From: an uncultured Coprococcus sp.
Lineage (GTDB): Bacteria; Bacillota; Clostridia; Lachnospirales; Lachnospiraceae
Assembly: GCA_934247115.1 (NCBI GenBank)
Contig: CAKQIY010000010.1
Span: 5,330-69,329 of the forward strand
Length of the DNA: 64,000 nt
Reading direction: 5' to 3'
This document shows, piece by piece, positions 51,277 through 61,190 of this stretch (position 1 is the first letter of the stretch; each line of letters opens with the position of its first letter). The notes below the pieces were generated by a model, which saw nothing but the letters and a program-made list of their open reading frames with translations, ran no database searches and had not been told where the DNA came from. Position numbers and translations under genes: made by a program.

Positions 51277-52164
51277 ATGAGTGATCATATAATAAGAGGT
51301 ATGGCGGCGAACAATCAGGTAAGATTCTTTGCCGGAACAACAAGAGATATCGTGGAAACCGCAAGGTCTATCCACAACACAAGCCCTGTGGCAACTGCTG
51401 CACTGGGAAGACTGCTCACAGCAGGCGCACTTATGGGCGCACAGTGCAAGAACGAATCTGACGTACTCACACTTCAGATCCAGTGCAACGGTCCTATCGG
51501 CGGACTGACTGTAACTGCAGACGCACATTCAAGAGTCAAGGGTTATGTAAATAATCCAAATGTAATCCTCCATGCCAATGGCAAGGGCAAGCTGGATGTT
51601 GCAAAAGCCCTTGATCTCGGCGTACTGTCAGTCATCAAGGATATAGGTCTCAAGGAGCCTTATGTAGGCCAGACTCAGCTCGTGTCCGGTGAGATTGCCG
51701 AGGATCTGACATACTACTTTGCAACATCAGAGCAGATTCCAACATCGGTTGCTCTTGGTGTTCTTATGGAAAAGGATAACACAGTAAAACAGGCAGGCGG
51801 ATTCATCATCCAGCTCATGCCATTTGCTTCGGATGAACTCATCGATGTCCTTGAGAAGAGGCTCAACGAATTCTCTTCTATTACAAGTCTTCTTGATGCC
51901 GGCAAGAGCCCTCTTGACATCATCAAAGATGTATTTGAGGGATATGATGTGGTCGTAACCGACGAACTGCCTACAGAGTGGCACTGCAACTGCAGCAAAG
52001 AGCGATATTACAATGCAGTCCTTAGTCTAGGAAAGAAGGAGATCGCAAGTCTTCTTGAGGAGGGCGAACCTATAGAGGTCAACTGCCAGTTCTGCAACTC
52101 TCATTACAAGTTCTCAACAGATGAACTTAAGGAAATGCTTATGAAAGCGGCAAATAACAGATAA
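51277..52164 (+). CDS. hslO: Hsp33 redox-regulated chaperone
   Basis: 295 residues. N-terminal domain with NNQVRFFAGTTRDIVETAR, GPIGGLTVTADAHSRVKGYV and GQTQLVSGEIAEDLTYYFA. The C-terminal zinc-binding redox switch has four Cys, in WHCNCSKERY and VNCQFCNSHY. Oxidation releases zinc, unfolds the linker and activates holdase activity. Length and order are typical. AGAGAGGG precedes the ATG. Confidence 0.96.
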   Translation: MSDHIIRGMAANNQVRFFAGTTRDIVETARSIHNTSPVATAALGRLLTAGALMGAQCKNESDVLTLQIQCNGPIGGLTVTADAHSRVKGYVNNPNVILHANGKGKLDVAKALDLGVLSVIKDIGLKEPYVGQTQLVSGEIAEDLTYYFATSEQIPTSVALGVLMEKDNTVKQAGGFIIQLMPFASDELIDVLEKRLNEFSSITSLLDAGKSPLDIIKDVFEGYDVVVTDELPTEWHCNCSKERYYNAVLSLGKKEIASLLEEGEPIEVNCQFCNSHYKFSTDELKEMLMKAANNR

Positions 52165-52167
52165 ATA

Positions 52168-52210
52168 AACAGCCTCTTCGATGTTGCAATTCATCGAAGA
52201 GGCTGTTTTT
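52168..52210. terminator. Terminator of hslO
   Basis: AACAGCCTCTTCGATG pairs with CATCGAAGAGGCTGTT, followed by T5. It reaches the stop codon of the convergent secreted-protein gene. Confidence 0.93.
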
Positions 52211-53192
52211 ATTCTTCCAGTTGTCCATTTGTAACCTTTCTGGTCTCGCCGCTGTCCAGTGTGATCCATCCGGTATAATCCGTTCCTTCAAGAGTCTTGA
52301 ATACACCATTTTCCATATATGCTTTTCCACGCATGTTGTAGAAATAATATTCTGTGCCAGCGATCTCATGTACTCCACCCGTCACAAATTCCCCCACCTG
52401 TGAATGATCTCCATATACCTTCAGAACATAATACTTATAATTCAGCTTAGAACACGTCCTTATCGACGCTACCTCCACCACCACTCCGGAGTCATTCAGA
52501 TGATATATCATCTTTGGATTGGTACTTTGAACCCATGTGCCGCCTTTGCCCTGCGGGACAACGCCATTGCTGTCAAAATACAACTGTACTGCAATATCTG
52601 CGTGTTCCGGTCCATCAAACTGCTCTGACCACCGGACCCCCTGTATGGTGTTGTGGTATGCCTGCTTGGTTGTTCTTACCACCCCATCACTTGCAAACGC
52701 ATATATGACCGACACCCCACGGCCATCAAAGTAACAGTATCTTTTGCCATAATTCCTATCCTGGAATTTTATCCATTTGAATGTGATCCTGGATCTCTGT
52801 CCATATCGGTAATATACCCAGTACCTCATTCCCTCAGAATTCCGCATAGGAATTACGCCATGTATCCTGCCTTCGCTATCCGATCTCACCGAACCATCAT
52901 CCATGGCTCTTATCACTCTGTTCCTACACAAAGTCCATTTTCCATTCTTCAGAACGAACAGGCATCTGTTGCCGTTTCTCACGCCTAACTTATATGTCAC
53001 TCGTCCACTTTTTGAAACGAAATACTTTGCAACTCCATCCCCGTGCCATCCGGCTGTATTCTGTGCAGATTCAGTGCTTTTAGCTGTTCCAGCTGCTGCA
53101 TATGCATCTTCCGGCAGCAACAGACTTACCATAAATCCAACGATCATAACAATCATACAGACAAATATTTTCATTCCGATCATGTTTCTCAT
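52209..53192 (-). CDS. Secreted protein with wall-binding-like repeats
   Basis: About 327 residues. Signal peptide (IFVCMIVMIVGFMVSLLL, cleavage near AYAAAG). The mature part has repeated aromatic/Gly strands of the kind seen in choline/cell-wall-binding domains (RYWVYYRYGQRSRITFKWIK, KRYCYFDGRGVSVIYAFASD, EYYFYNMRGKAYMENGVFKT), spaced roughly 35-60 residues apart. No catalytic domain is recognisable. GGAGG lies 7 bases before the ATG at 53190-53192; an ATG two codons earlier sits too close to it. Convergent with hslO. Confidence 0.75.
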   Translation of the reverse strand: MRNMIGMKIFVCMIVMIVGFMVSLLLPEDAYAAAGTAKSTESAQNTAGWHGDGVAKYFVSKSGRVTYKLGVRNGNRCLFVLKNGKWTLCRNRVIRAMDDGSVRSDSEGRIHGVIPMRNSEGMRYWVYYRYGQRSRITFKWIKFQDRNYGKRYCYFDGRGVSVIYAFASDGVVRTTKQAYHNTIQGVRWSEQFDGPEHADIAVQLYFDSNGVVPQGKGGTWVQSTNPKMIYHLNDSGVVVEVASIRTCSKLNYKYYVLKVYGDHSQVGEFVTGGVHEIAGTEYYFYNMRGKAYMENGVFKTLEGTDYTGWITLDSGETRKVTNGQLEE

Positions 53193-53361
53193 AGACATAC
53201 CTCCTCATACATAAAATTAGATATAATCACATCCATAACACCAAACTTCTTTCTTTAATTATAACTGACATCAAATCCAATATCCAGTTTTACGTAGCTG
53301 TTTCCCATCAAATTTCCGCCATTTGCCCTCATTTTCTCTACATTTTTGTACATTATAATTA

Positions 53362-53390
53362 TTGCATTGGGTTTTTCCCTATGCTAGAAT
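53362..53390 (+). promoter_or_regulatory. Promoter of typA
   Basis: TTGCAT, 17-base spacer, TAGAAT with extended -10 TG (TGCTAGAAT), about 48 bases before the ATG. Confidence 0.8.
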
Positions 53391-53437
53391 GTTAAACGTT
53401 GTAAAATAGACTAATTTTGAAAGAAAGAGTGAAAATT

Positions 53438-55264
53438 ATGAAGATAACAAGAGATGATATCAGAAATGTGGCTATCATCGCCCACGTTGACCATGGTAAG
53501 ACAACACTTGTAGACGAGCTCTTAAAGCAGAGCGGTGTATTCCGTGACAACCAGGAGGTCGCTGAGCGTGTCATGGATTCCAACGATATTGAGCGTGAAA
53601 GAGGTATCACCATCCTCTCGAAGAACACTGCCGTAACATATGGTAATACCAAGATCAACATCATCGATACTCCGGGACATGCCGACTTCGGCGGTGAGGT
53701 TGAGCGAGTTCTGAAGATGGTAAACGGAGTAATCCTCGTTGTTGATGCATTTGAGGGTCCTATGCCACAGACCAAGTTCGTTCTGAAGAAGGCTCTTGAG
53801 CTTAATCTTGCAGTTATCGTATGTGTAAATAAATGTGATCGTCCTGAGGCCCGTCCTGACGAGGTAGTTGACGAAGTCCTTGAGCTTCTCATCGAGCTTG
53901 ATGCAAATGAAGATCAGCTCGACTGTCCATTTGTATTTGCTTCCGCAAAGTCTGGTTATGCAACCCTTGACTCAGCTGAGCCGGGTACAGACATGAAGCC
54001 TCTGTTCGACACTATCATTGATTACATTCCTGCCCCTACAGGTGATCCTGATGCAGGTGTGCAGATGCTTGTCAGCACCATCGACTACAACGAGTACGTT
54101 GGACGTATCGGTGTCGGCAAGGTCGACAACGGTGTCCTCAAGGTAAATGAGGATCTCGTCATCGTAAACGAGCATGACCCTGACAAGCTTGAGAAGGTTC
54201 GTATCGGAAAGCTTTTCGAATACGATGGCCTTAACAAGGTAGAGGTCAAGGAAGCACAGATCGGAGCTATCGTTGCAGTATCAGGTATCGCAGACGTACA
54301 GATCGGTGATACTCTCTGCTCCCCTGAGAATCCTGATCCAATTCCTTTCCAGAAGATATCTGAGCCAACAATCGCCATGACATTCATGGTAAATGACTCT
54401 CCTCTCGCAGGCAAGGAAGGTAAGTTCGTTACATCAAGACATCTCCGTGAGAGACTTTTCAGAGAGCTGAACACAGATGTCAGCCTCAGAGTTGAGGAGA
54501 CAGATACAACTGAGGCATTCAAGGTTTCAGGTCGTGGTGAGCTTCACCTGTCAGTCCTCATCGAGAACATGAGACGTGAGGGTTACGAGTTTGCAGTAAG
54601 CAAGGCTGAGGTTATCTACAAGGAAGATGAGCTCGGACATAAACTTGAGCCATTTGAGATTGCTTATATAGATGTGCCGGATGAATTTGCCGGAACAATA
54701 ATCAACATGCTGAACCAGAGAAAGGGTGAGCTTCAGGGAATGGCTCCTACAGGAAACGGAACCACAAGACTTGAGTTCTCTGTTCCATCCCGTGGACTTA
54801 TCGGATTCCGTGGAGACTTCATGACAGCTACCAAGGGTACCGGAATCATCAACACAACATTCGATGAGTATCTCCCATACAAGGGTGACATGAGCTACCG
54901 TTCAAAGGGCTCACTCATCGCATTTGAGTCAGGTACTTCTATCACCTACGGTCTGTTCAACGCACAGGAGCGTGGAACTCTGTTTATCGGACCAGGTGAG
55001 CAGGTTTATGCCGGTATGGTTGTCGGTGAGAATCCTCGTGCAGAGGACATGGAAGTCAATGTCTGCAAGAAGAAGCAGCTTACCAACACGCGTTCTTCAG
55101 GATCGGATGATGCCCTTAAGCTTTCACCTCCAAAGGTGATGAGTCTTGAGCAGGCTCTTGATTTCATCGACACTGATGAGCTCCTTGAGATCACACCAAA
55201 GTCATTCAGGATCCGTAAGAAGATCCTTGACCACACTCTTCGTTACAGAGCCAACAGAAAGTAA
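53438..55264 (+). CDS. typA: Translational GTPase TypA/BipA
   Basis: 608 residues. GTPase motifs: AIIAHVDHGKTTLVDELL (G1), ERGITI (G2), IIDTPGHADFGGEV (G3) and VNKCDRPEARPDEV (G4). Domains II-III and the BipA-specific C-terminus follow (RGELHLSVLIENMRREGYE, GTGIINTTFDEYLPYKGD, TNTRSSGSDDALKLSPP). A ribosome-associated GTPase needed for 50S assembly and stress or cold growth. The ATG at 53438 follows AAGAGTG; a TTG 21 bases upstream is not favoured. Confidence 0.96.
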   Translation: MKITRDDIRNVAIIAHVDHGKTTLVDELLKQSGVFRDNQEVAERVMDSNDIERERGITILSKNTAVTYGNTKINIIDTPGHADFGGEVERVLKMVNGVILVVDAFEGPMPQTKFVLKKALELNLAVIVCVNKCDRPEARPDEVVDEVLELLIELDANEDQLDCPFVFASAKSGYATLDSAEPGTDMKPLFDTIIDYIPAPTGDPDAGVQMLVSTIDYNEYVGRIGVGKVDNGVLKVNEDLVIVNEHDPDKLEKVRIGKLFEYDGLNKVEVKEAQIGAIVAVSGIADVQIGDTLCSPENPDPIPFQKISEPTIAMTFMVNDSPLAGKEGKFVTSRHLRERLFRELNTDVSLRVEETDTTEAFKVSGRGELHLSVLIENMRREGYEFAVSKAEVIYKEDELGHKLEPFEIAYIDVPDEFAGTIINMLNQRKGELQGMAPTGNGTTRLEFSVPSRGLIGFRGDFMTATKGTGIINTTFDEYLPYKGDMSYRSKGSLIAFESGTSITYGLFNAQERGTLFIGPGEQVYAGMVVGENPRAEDMEVNVCKKKQLTNTRSSGSDDALKLSPPKVMSLEQALDFIDTDELLEITPKSFRIRKKILDHTLRYRANRK

Positions 55265-55500
55265 AGGACGGACGAAAAGTCCTCCTGTGTAATGAAGCCC
55301 GTACTCTGTAATGATATGTTCCATCACACTCGACTTCCTGAACTTTGACTTGCTTCTATCTGCACTCGGCTCCGGCGGCGATAAGGGCGCTGTCGCCTCC
55401 GTCTCGGCAAGAAGCGTCAAAGATCAGGCGTCTTCGCTATCGATGGCCCATATCATTACAGAGTACGGGCTAATTTACTTCTGACTGAGGACTTTTCTGT
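55265..55500. repeat. Long imperfect palindrome (MITE-like or structured RNA)
   Basis: A perfect 23-base inverted repeat occurs at 55296-55318 and 55449-55471 (AGCCCGTACTCTGTAATGAT and complement). Outside it GAAAAGTCCTC (55274-55284) matches GAGGACTTTTC (55487-55497). Inside, CCTGA-CTTTGAC-GCTTC (55337-55356) pairs with GAAGC-GTCAAAG-TCAGG (55411-55428), and a GC-rich tip GGCGGCGAT/TGTCGCC closes the structure. The whole can fold into a single hairpin of about 230 bases. It lies just after the typA stop. No open reading frame of note is inside. Confidence 0.75.
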
Positions 55501-55523
55501 TCGTAGACATGGAAATATAATGA

Positions 55524-55565
55524 AAAAGAGATAATTCACACTCTGATGCGAATTATCTCTTTTTT
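55524..55565. terminator. Bidirectional terminator between typA and ABC permease
   Basis: AAAAAGAGATAATTC pairs with GAATTATCTCTTTTT, 12-base loop, T-run following. Confidence 0.95.
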
Positions 55566-55574
55566 TGCGCCATA

Positions 55575-56915
55575 TTATCTCCTCGTCACGGCGTCTATCG
55601 GTCTGAGTTTTGAGGCCCATCTTGCGGGGAAGTAACCTGCTGCAATGCCGAGGAACACTGAGCCGAGGACTCCAGCTAATGCAAGCCACCACGGTATCAA
55701 GGCAACCTGAGTTCCTTTTGCCAGATGAAACAATGATACCGCAGCTTTATTTACCACTAATCTTACGCCATAGGATGACAGCACACCGAGTATTCCGCCC
55801 GCGAGTCCTATCACAGCTGCCTCCATCAGAAACAGGAGTCTGAGCTCATCTATGTCACACCCCAGTACTTTTAATATGCCTATCTCATTTACTCTGTCAA
55901 ATACCGATGTTGTCATGGTATTACTTATTCCAATGACGGCTACCACAAGGGCTATCATCCCTATTCCTCCGAGCAGAAGCTGTATCATCTTGAGATATTT
56001 CTGTATAGTATCCAGGTATTCTTTTGAGTTTTCTGTCTGATATCCCATATCCTGAAACTTCTTTACCATGGCATCCACATTATTTATATCGTCTACTGTT
56101 ACGACCGCTGCAGTATAAACGAATTCATGGTAGCTGTTACCATTCCCATCGACCGGCTGACCGTAGAGTTTTCCATCTGCACTCACCATCCTGAGCAGCC
56201 TTTTCAGTGAATCCATATCACAGTAGATTGTCTGAGACTTCTCACTGTAATCTTCTGAAATGTCCATTGTTTCATCAGACTCCTCGTCCTGAGCTGAATT
56301 ATTATCCTTATCTCCATCTGATAAAACCCCTGCAAGTTTCAGCTTGACTGTTTTTTCATTTTCTCCTACCCATCCGACGATTGTGTCAAATCTCTTCCCT
56401 ATAAGAGCGACAATACTCTTCTTCTCCCTGTTCTCATAGCTGTCATACGTATTCTGATTGAAGAACAGCTTGCCCACGCTGCTGCCTGCGATCAATTCTG
56501 GAGTCCTGGATGAATCTGCGTTTTTCTCTCCATATGAGAGATCCCAGCTTCCGAGCTCATTTCCAGGCACGCCTACAAGGTTTCCATAGTACTCATACTC
56601 CCCATATTTCATACTTACAGCAACCTCATAGAGTGGGTAACAACCGCTCACATTTGTAATGGATGAAAATGTATCTATTGTCCTGTCCGTTATCATTCGG
56701 TCCTTGTGTTTGCCACCCGTCTCACTGTACACCTTTATCTGATTTACGCTCCCACTTGCCACAGCAGAATCTATCATTTCATTCTTCACACCAATTCCCA
56801 CAGATAAAAGTGCCACCACTGATATGACCCCTATCATTACTCCGAGAACCGTGAGAAATGTCCGGACCTTTCTTCTCTTCATATTCATAAGGCACAAATG
56901 CCATATCCACCTCAT
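55575..56915 (-). CDS. MacB-like ABC transporter permease
   Basis: 446 residues. N-terminal helix with RTFLTVLGVMIGVISVVALLSVGIG (21-45, quoted in part: FLTVLGVMIGVISVVALL), a large extracellular MacB-type periplasmic core domain (about 50-310), then an FtsX domain of three helices (LLLGGIGMIALVVAVIGISN, EAAVIGLAGGILGVLSSYG, WLALAGVLGSVFLGIAAGYF). Contains the FtsX signature RVNEIGILKVLGC. Last gene of the RR-HK-ABC run, 66 bases after the anchored extracellular protein. Moves substrates by mechanotransmission rather than through a pore; substrate unknown. Confidence 0.9.
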   Translation of the reverse strand: MRWIWHLCLMNMKRRKVRTFLTVLGVMIGVISVVALLSVGIGVKNEMIDSAVASGSVNQIKVYSETGGKHKDRMITDRTIDTFSSITNVSGCYPLYEVAVSMKYGEYEYYGNLVGVPGNELGSWDLSYGEKNADSSRTPELIAGSSVGKLFFNQNTYDSYENREKKSIVALIGKRFDTIVGWVGENEKTVKLKLAGVLSDGDKDNNSAQDEESDETMDISEDYSEKSQTIYCDMDSLKRLLRMVSADGKLYGQPVDGNGNSYHEFVYTAAVVTVDDINNVDAMVKKFQDMGYQTENSKEYLDTIQKYLKMIQLLLGGIGMIALVVAVIGISNTMTTSVFDRVNEIGILKVLGCDIDELRLLFLMEAAVIGLAGGILGVLSSYGVRLVVNKAAVSLFHLAKGTQVALIPWWLALAGVLGSVFLGIAAGYFPARWASKLRPIDAVTRR

Positions 56916-56981
56916 AAATTATTTCTCCTTATCTTTTCTCTGCTGCTGTTCCGTTCCCTTTTATCGGCACTTATCTGTTGC

Positions 56982-57935
56982 TTAAAACTCCTCCAGGATT
57001 TTCTTTTTTCTCTTGTGTCTTCTCACTGCACAGACCATCCCCACCGCTATAACAATAACCACAGCAGCTATTCCATATATTAATCCTCTGTTGCTGCTTT
57101 GTGAGTCATCCTTTATCTTCTCTACATTGTCATATAACGGAGAATCCACCACTATTATGAATTTACCCGTGATCTCTGTCTCATGTCCCTCTTTGTCTTC
57201 GTATGTAACCACAATATCCGACAGTTCTCCGGAAGCTCCGGTGACCGCAACCGCATTTGTGAGAATATCTATACTTCCACTTTTCCCCGCCTCTATATTT
57301 CCAATAAATGTATCGTTTCCCTCCAGATATTTGCTCTTCAGCCTGGCTCTCACATTATAGAGAACTCCAGCCCCCATGTTGTTAACCCCCGCCACAACTT
57401 CAACTGAATCTCCAAGCACCGCATCATCTGCCATATATATGTCTGTGATCGAGGCTCTCTGTTCAAGCTTAACCGGAAGATATATCACATCTGTAGCTGA
57501 ATACGGATTTCCCCATATATCATCATACTCATTTACTACACTGATCTTATAACTCTTTTCCGCGAGTCCGTCAGCAGCCTTAAGTCTGAATTTGAAAGTG
57601 CTCTCCTCACCATTTGGAAGTTCCTCAAGGAATCCATTGCCCGCGCCTTCTGCTGGCACTATATCTCCTGTATCCGATATGACAGATATTTTTAAATTAT
57701 CAACGTATCTGCTTCCGGTATTCTTGATAGTCACCGCAAGATCAAATGTCTGGCCTGCAATGATCTCATTCTGTACTATCTTATAGTCCACGACCATGAC
57801 CTTCGGCTGTGACGCTTCGACCACCAGATCAGACGGCGGCAAGAATAAAAATACGATCAATGCCATTGCCAATGCCAAGCTTCTTCTCATGTTTCTATAT
57901 AATTTTACTACAGTCAAATTTCCACACATATTCAC
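56982..57935 (-). CDS. Anchored extracellular protein with CARDB/NEW3-like domains
   Basis: 317 residues. Signal segment at about 16-40 (MRRSLALAMALIVFLFLPPS), two beta-sandwich modules (AGQTFDLAVTIKNTGSRYVDN, 58-145, and GDSVEVVAGVNNMGAGVLYN, 168-265) and a C-terminal helix with basic stop (YGIAAVVIVIAVGMVCAVRR). The modules resemble archaeal/bacterial CARDB or NEW3 domains that recognise carbohydrates or scaffold surface proteins. The start, a GTG, overlaps the ATPase stop (GTGA) with GGGGG 8 bases upstream, so translation is coupled. It probably works with the two permeases. Confidence 0.82.
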   Translation of the reverse strand: MNMCGNLTVVKLYRNMRRSLALAMALIVFLFLPPSDLVVEASQPKVMVVDYKIVQNEIIAGQTFDLAVTIKNTGSRYVDNLKISVISDTGDIVPAEGAGNGFLEELPNGEESTFKFRLKAADGLAEKSYKISVVNEYDDIWGNPYSATDVIYLPVKLEQRASITDIYMADDAVLGDSVEVVAGVNNMGAGVLYNVRARLKSKYLEGNDTFIGNIEAGKSGSIDILTNAVAVTGASGELSDIVVTYEDKEGHETEITGKFIIVVDSPLYDNVEKIKDDSQSSNRGLIYGIAAVVIVIAVGMVCAVRRHKRKKKILEEF

Positions 57936-58615
57936 TTGGTCATCCCCCTTTGATCTACAATTTTTCCGTCCGCGATCTTTATTATCCTGTCTGCTTCCCT
58001 TGCCAGATCTATGTTGTGTGTGATGATCACCAGTGTCTGATCAAGTTTCTTAACAGAGTCCTGAAGCAATGTCAGAACCTCATTTCCATTTTTTGAGTCA
58101 AGTGCTCCGGTCGGCTCGTCAGCCAACACAAGGGCTGGTCTGTTTGCAAGTGCTCTTGCTATGGCTGCCCTCTGCTGTTGTCCGCCGGATAACTGATTCG
58201 GCAGGTTCCTCCTCCTGTCCTTAAGTCCAAGCATCTCTATTATATGATCTATGTAATCTCTGTCTGGCTTTCTGTGGTCAAGAAGTATCGGCATCCTGAT
58301 ATTTTCCTCAACAGTGAGAACCGGTATCAGGTGATATGCCTGAAATACAAACCCTATCTTCCGTCTTCTGAACACCGACATCTCTTCATCGGTCAGTCTG
58401 GTTATATCCTTGCCATCTATGATCACATTTCCGCTGTTCGGAGTATCCACACCGCCCATGACATGCAGCATGGTCGACTTACCCGAGCCTGATGCACCAA
58501 CTACTGCAACCGTTTCTCCCTTATCTATCGTCAGACTGACATCGTCAAGCCCCCACACCCTTGTGTCTCCCTCTCCGTATATCTTGGTCACATGTTCCAT
58601 CCTTACTATTTCCAT
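57932..58615 (-). CDS. ABC transporter ATPase (LolD/MacB type)
   Basis: 227 residues. Walker A VVGASGSGKSTMLHVMGG, Q-loop in GFVFQAYHLIPVLTV, signature LSGGQQQRAAIARAL, Walker B LVLADEPTGALDSKNG and switch His in VIITHNIDLA. Lacks extra domains, as in LolD and MacB ATPase partners of FtsX-type permeases. GGAGG precedes the ATG. Lies 79 bases after the large permease and overlaps the next gene; it can energise one or both permeases. Confidence 0.95.
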   Translation of the reverse strand: MEIVRMEHVTKIYGEGDTRVWGLDDVSLTIDKGETVAVVGASGSGKSTMLHVMGGVDTPNSGNVIIDGKDITRLTDEEMSVFRRRKIGFVFQAYHLIPVLTVEENIRMPILLDHRKPDRDYIDHIIEMLGLKDRRRNLPNQLSGGQQQRAAIARALANRPALVLADEPTGALDSKNGNEVLTLLQDSVKKLDQTLVIITHNIDLAREADRIIKIADGKIVDQRGMTK

Positions 58616-58694
58616 CCGCTATATCCTCCCATTCTATAAAATTTGAGCAGACGCATTTTACAAACGTATCAACCTACAATAACTCATGCTGCAG

Positions 58695-61112
58695 CTATTC
58701 CTCCAGGCTAAGATCCTCTGCCATCCCCTGTGGCAGTCTCCTGAGCGGTACATATATACTGCCAAATACAAGAACGGCCGATAACCCAATTCCAATGACT
58801 ATAGCCATGATCGAAGGGGTAAACCGCATCGGAATCAACAATCTTATAAAGTAATACTCCTCATAATACACTCCGGTTCCTGCCACTATTCCTATCATGC
58901 CTGACCACACGACAGCCATGATCCCTTCCAGCATAACAGTTTTAATAAGACGTTTTCTCGACATTCCTATAACTCTCAGCTGTGCAAATTCTTTTCTTCT
59001 CATGTGAAGATTTCCAGCTGTAGCATTTATAATGTTCACAGCTCCAAGCGCAAATACAAGAGCAGCTATCATCAGTATGACCCTGTTAAAATTTCTAAAA
59101 CCCTGAAGCAGCCTGAGGCCCTCCAAATACATGTATATATTAAAGTCTGATCCATAATCGATGGCCAGTTCCGTATCAATATCATCGATGGCTCTTCTGT
59201 TCATATTCTTTGAATCTATCTGATATGCCATTCCTGATATCTGATCCTCTGTATATCCTGTTTCAGAATAATAATTATCCAGTGACGTATATACTTGCAG
59301 CTCTGATTCGCCGGTGATCTTATCTCCGACATCAAGTATTCCTTCCACAATGTATGTCTTATAATGTCCATCAGCTATAAGTTTCTCGTATACTTCATTT
59401 GCAACCCTCATCCGCTCTTTTGCATCAGGATCAAAAGTCTGATCAACAGCTTCACCATTGCCATACGCATTCTTGTCACCATCAGTTCTCGCGATTCCGG
59501 CTGCCTCCATCGCTTTCCTGGTCTCAGAGAACAACAAGTCTGTATCTACTATATCTATAGTGTCTCCCACTCTGTAATCATTCAACTTTATATGCTTTAG
59601 TGTTTCATATGTTACATCACCGTCCAGCAGCTCGTTCTCCCACTGGCTGCTTCCTGCGGTAACTATCATTATGCCCTGTTCGTCAACATCCACCGTACCA
59701 TCCACAAGATACTGCTTCAGCTCATCTAGTCCGTTTTTATCTAGTCCTCTGAATTTTATCTGAGATAATATCATCCCCGATGCCACTGCCGGAGACGATG
59801 AGTCATAATTCTTTTTTATCGTCTCAAGATAATCACCATACATACCTGTTTCCTTGTAATCATCGGTGTACTTGGAGTACAGACCATCAATATCTGTTAC
59901 ATACACATATGACTCATATACCTTTCTGGCAGCCAGCACATATCTGCTGTCAGCAAGTCTCTGCATACTCCCAATATCTGGCAGACTGGCCTCAATGGAT
60001 TCTATATCCTGAAACAGATTAGGATCCCCATATACTTCAAGCTGGTATGGACCGTATTTGCTGTCTAAATAATCAACAGCATTATCCAGCGCTCCCGCCA
60101 CGCTCATCACTGCTACAAGAGCTGCTATACTTACCGAAAGAGAAGCAACCGTCTTTACGAATCTCCCCTGGTTTCTGAGTACGCTTTTTCTTGCGTATTC
60201 GCCTTCCATTCCAAAGATCCTGCCCATAAGTCCTCTGCCTCTGTCCTTTATCCGGCCGGCTTTTATCCTAAACTGTCCTCTGACCGCACTTATAGGTGTC
60301 ATGCTCACAATGACCTTACAGTTATCTCTCATAACAAAATACAGATCTCCAAGATAACAGATGAGCACAGGAATAACCGGCACCAGATGATACCCGGCAC
60401 TGACCCCTGTAAACACTCCAATTACAGTGGTGAGCAGTCCCCCCAGTATAATTCCTATAAATATTCCAATACACTCAAGTATTGCTCCCATTATATAGAC
60501 TATTCTCTTGAGCTGTCCCTTTGTTGCTCCAATACATCTGAGTATTCCATAATCCTTTATCTGCTCCATCATAAACATCTGTACAGTGTTTCTGATGATC
60601 CCAACTGCAAATATTGCAAATATATATGCTATGAGAAGTATCGTCCATAAAATGACCATGAGCATGGATCCATCTGTCGTTCCGTCCTGAAAATACAGCA
60701 ATGCCAGATCATCGTTCAGCTCCGCATTTATATCATATTTTTCTGCTATCACTTTCATATTGTGTTCCATGCGGTATGGATTATTTCCTGTAGCGTATAC
60801 AGCATTCTTATACAGCACTTTGTCTGGTGAATCCCCACTCCAATCAGTATATTCATATCTGCCTATATATGCCTTCTCTATCATCTCGTCAGCAGCTATC
60901 TGCTCTGCCTGTGACCTGCTCTCCGCCATCAACACAAACTCATAATCTCTATCTTTGCGCTCTACATCCCGGGCATGTAGGAGATAAGAATACGCAATAT
61001 TAAGTCCACCATATAATACTATCACCGTGATCACCACACCTATGATAGTAACAAGACTTCTTCCCCTATTCGCCATAAGGTATTTTTTGGCAAGCTCCTT
61101 ATAATCTCCCAA
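58695..61112 (-). CDS. Large FtsX-type ABC permease
   Basis: 805 residues. N-terminal helix (LVTIIGVVITVIVLYGGLNI), a first FtsX domain with helices at about 150-275 and the signature IKDYGILRCIGATKGQLKRIV (quoted as YGILRCIGATKGQLK), a helix near 325, a large extracellular domain (345-640), and a second FtsX domain at the C-terminus (VILMIAALVFALGAVNIINA, EFAQLRVIGMSRKRLIK, MAVVWSGMIGIVAGTGVYY, MAIVIGIGLSAVLVFGSIYV). The architecture is that of antimicrobial-peptide or bacitracin-sensing permeases with an adjacent two-component system, though the outer domain is not BceB-like enough to assign. The start is a TTG with GGAGG 8 bases before it. Confidence 0.9.
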   Translation of the reverse strand: MGDYKELAKKYLMANRGRSLVTIIGVVITVIVLYGGLNIAYSYLLHARDVERKDRDYEFVLMAESRSQAEQIAADEMIEKAYIGRYEYTDWSGDSPDKVLYKNAVYATGNNPYRMEHNMKVIAEKYDINAELNDDLALLYFQDGTTDGSMLMVILWTILLIAYIFAIFAVGIIRNTVQMFMMEQIKDYGILRCIGATKGQLKRIVYIMGAILECIGIFIGIILGGLLTTVIGVFTGVSAGYHLVPVIPVLICYLGDLYFVMRDNCKVIVSMTPISAVRGQFRIKAGRIKDRGRGLMGRIFGMEGEYARKSVLRNQGRFVKTVASLSVSIAALVAVMSVAGALDNAVDYLDSKYGPYQLEVYGDPNLFQDIESIEASLPDIGSMQRLADSRYVLAARKVYESYVYVTDIDGLYSKYTDDYKETGMYGDYLETIKKNYDSSSPAVASGMILSQIKFRGLDKNGLDELKQYLVDGTVDVDEQGIMIVTAGSSQWENELLDGDVTYETLKHIKLNDYRVGDTIDIVDTDLLFSETRKAMEAAGIARTDGDKNAYGNGEAVDQTFDPDAKERMRVANEVYEKLIADGHYKTYIVEGILDVGDKITGESELQVYTSLDNYYSETGYTEDQISGMAYQIDSKNMNRRAIDDIDTELAIDYGSDFNIYMYLEGLRLLQGFRNFNRVILMIAALVFALGAVNIINATAGNLHMRRKEFAQLRVIGMSRKRLIKTVMLEGIMAVVWSGMIGIVAGTGVYYEEYYFIRLLIPMRFTPSIMAIVIGIGLSAVLVFGSIYVPLRRLPQGMAEDLSLEE

Positions 61113-61190
61113 TTCAGTTCCTCCCTGTATTTTACATAACGTACATTCTACATCTTACATGCACACTGCTTCTCCAAACCTATATCAGAA

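Noticed and set aside
58640..58665. Third copy of repeat unit A near 58645
   Set aside because: Only 12 bases match (GAGCAGACGCAT) and the hairpin partner is missing; it may be a relic or chance.
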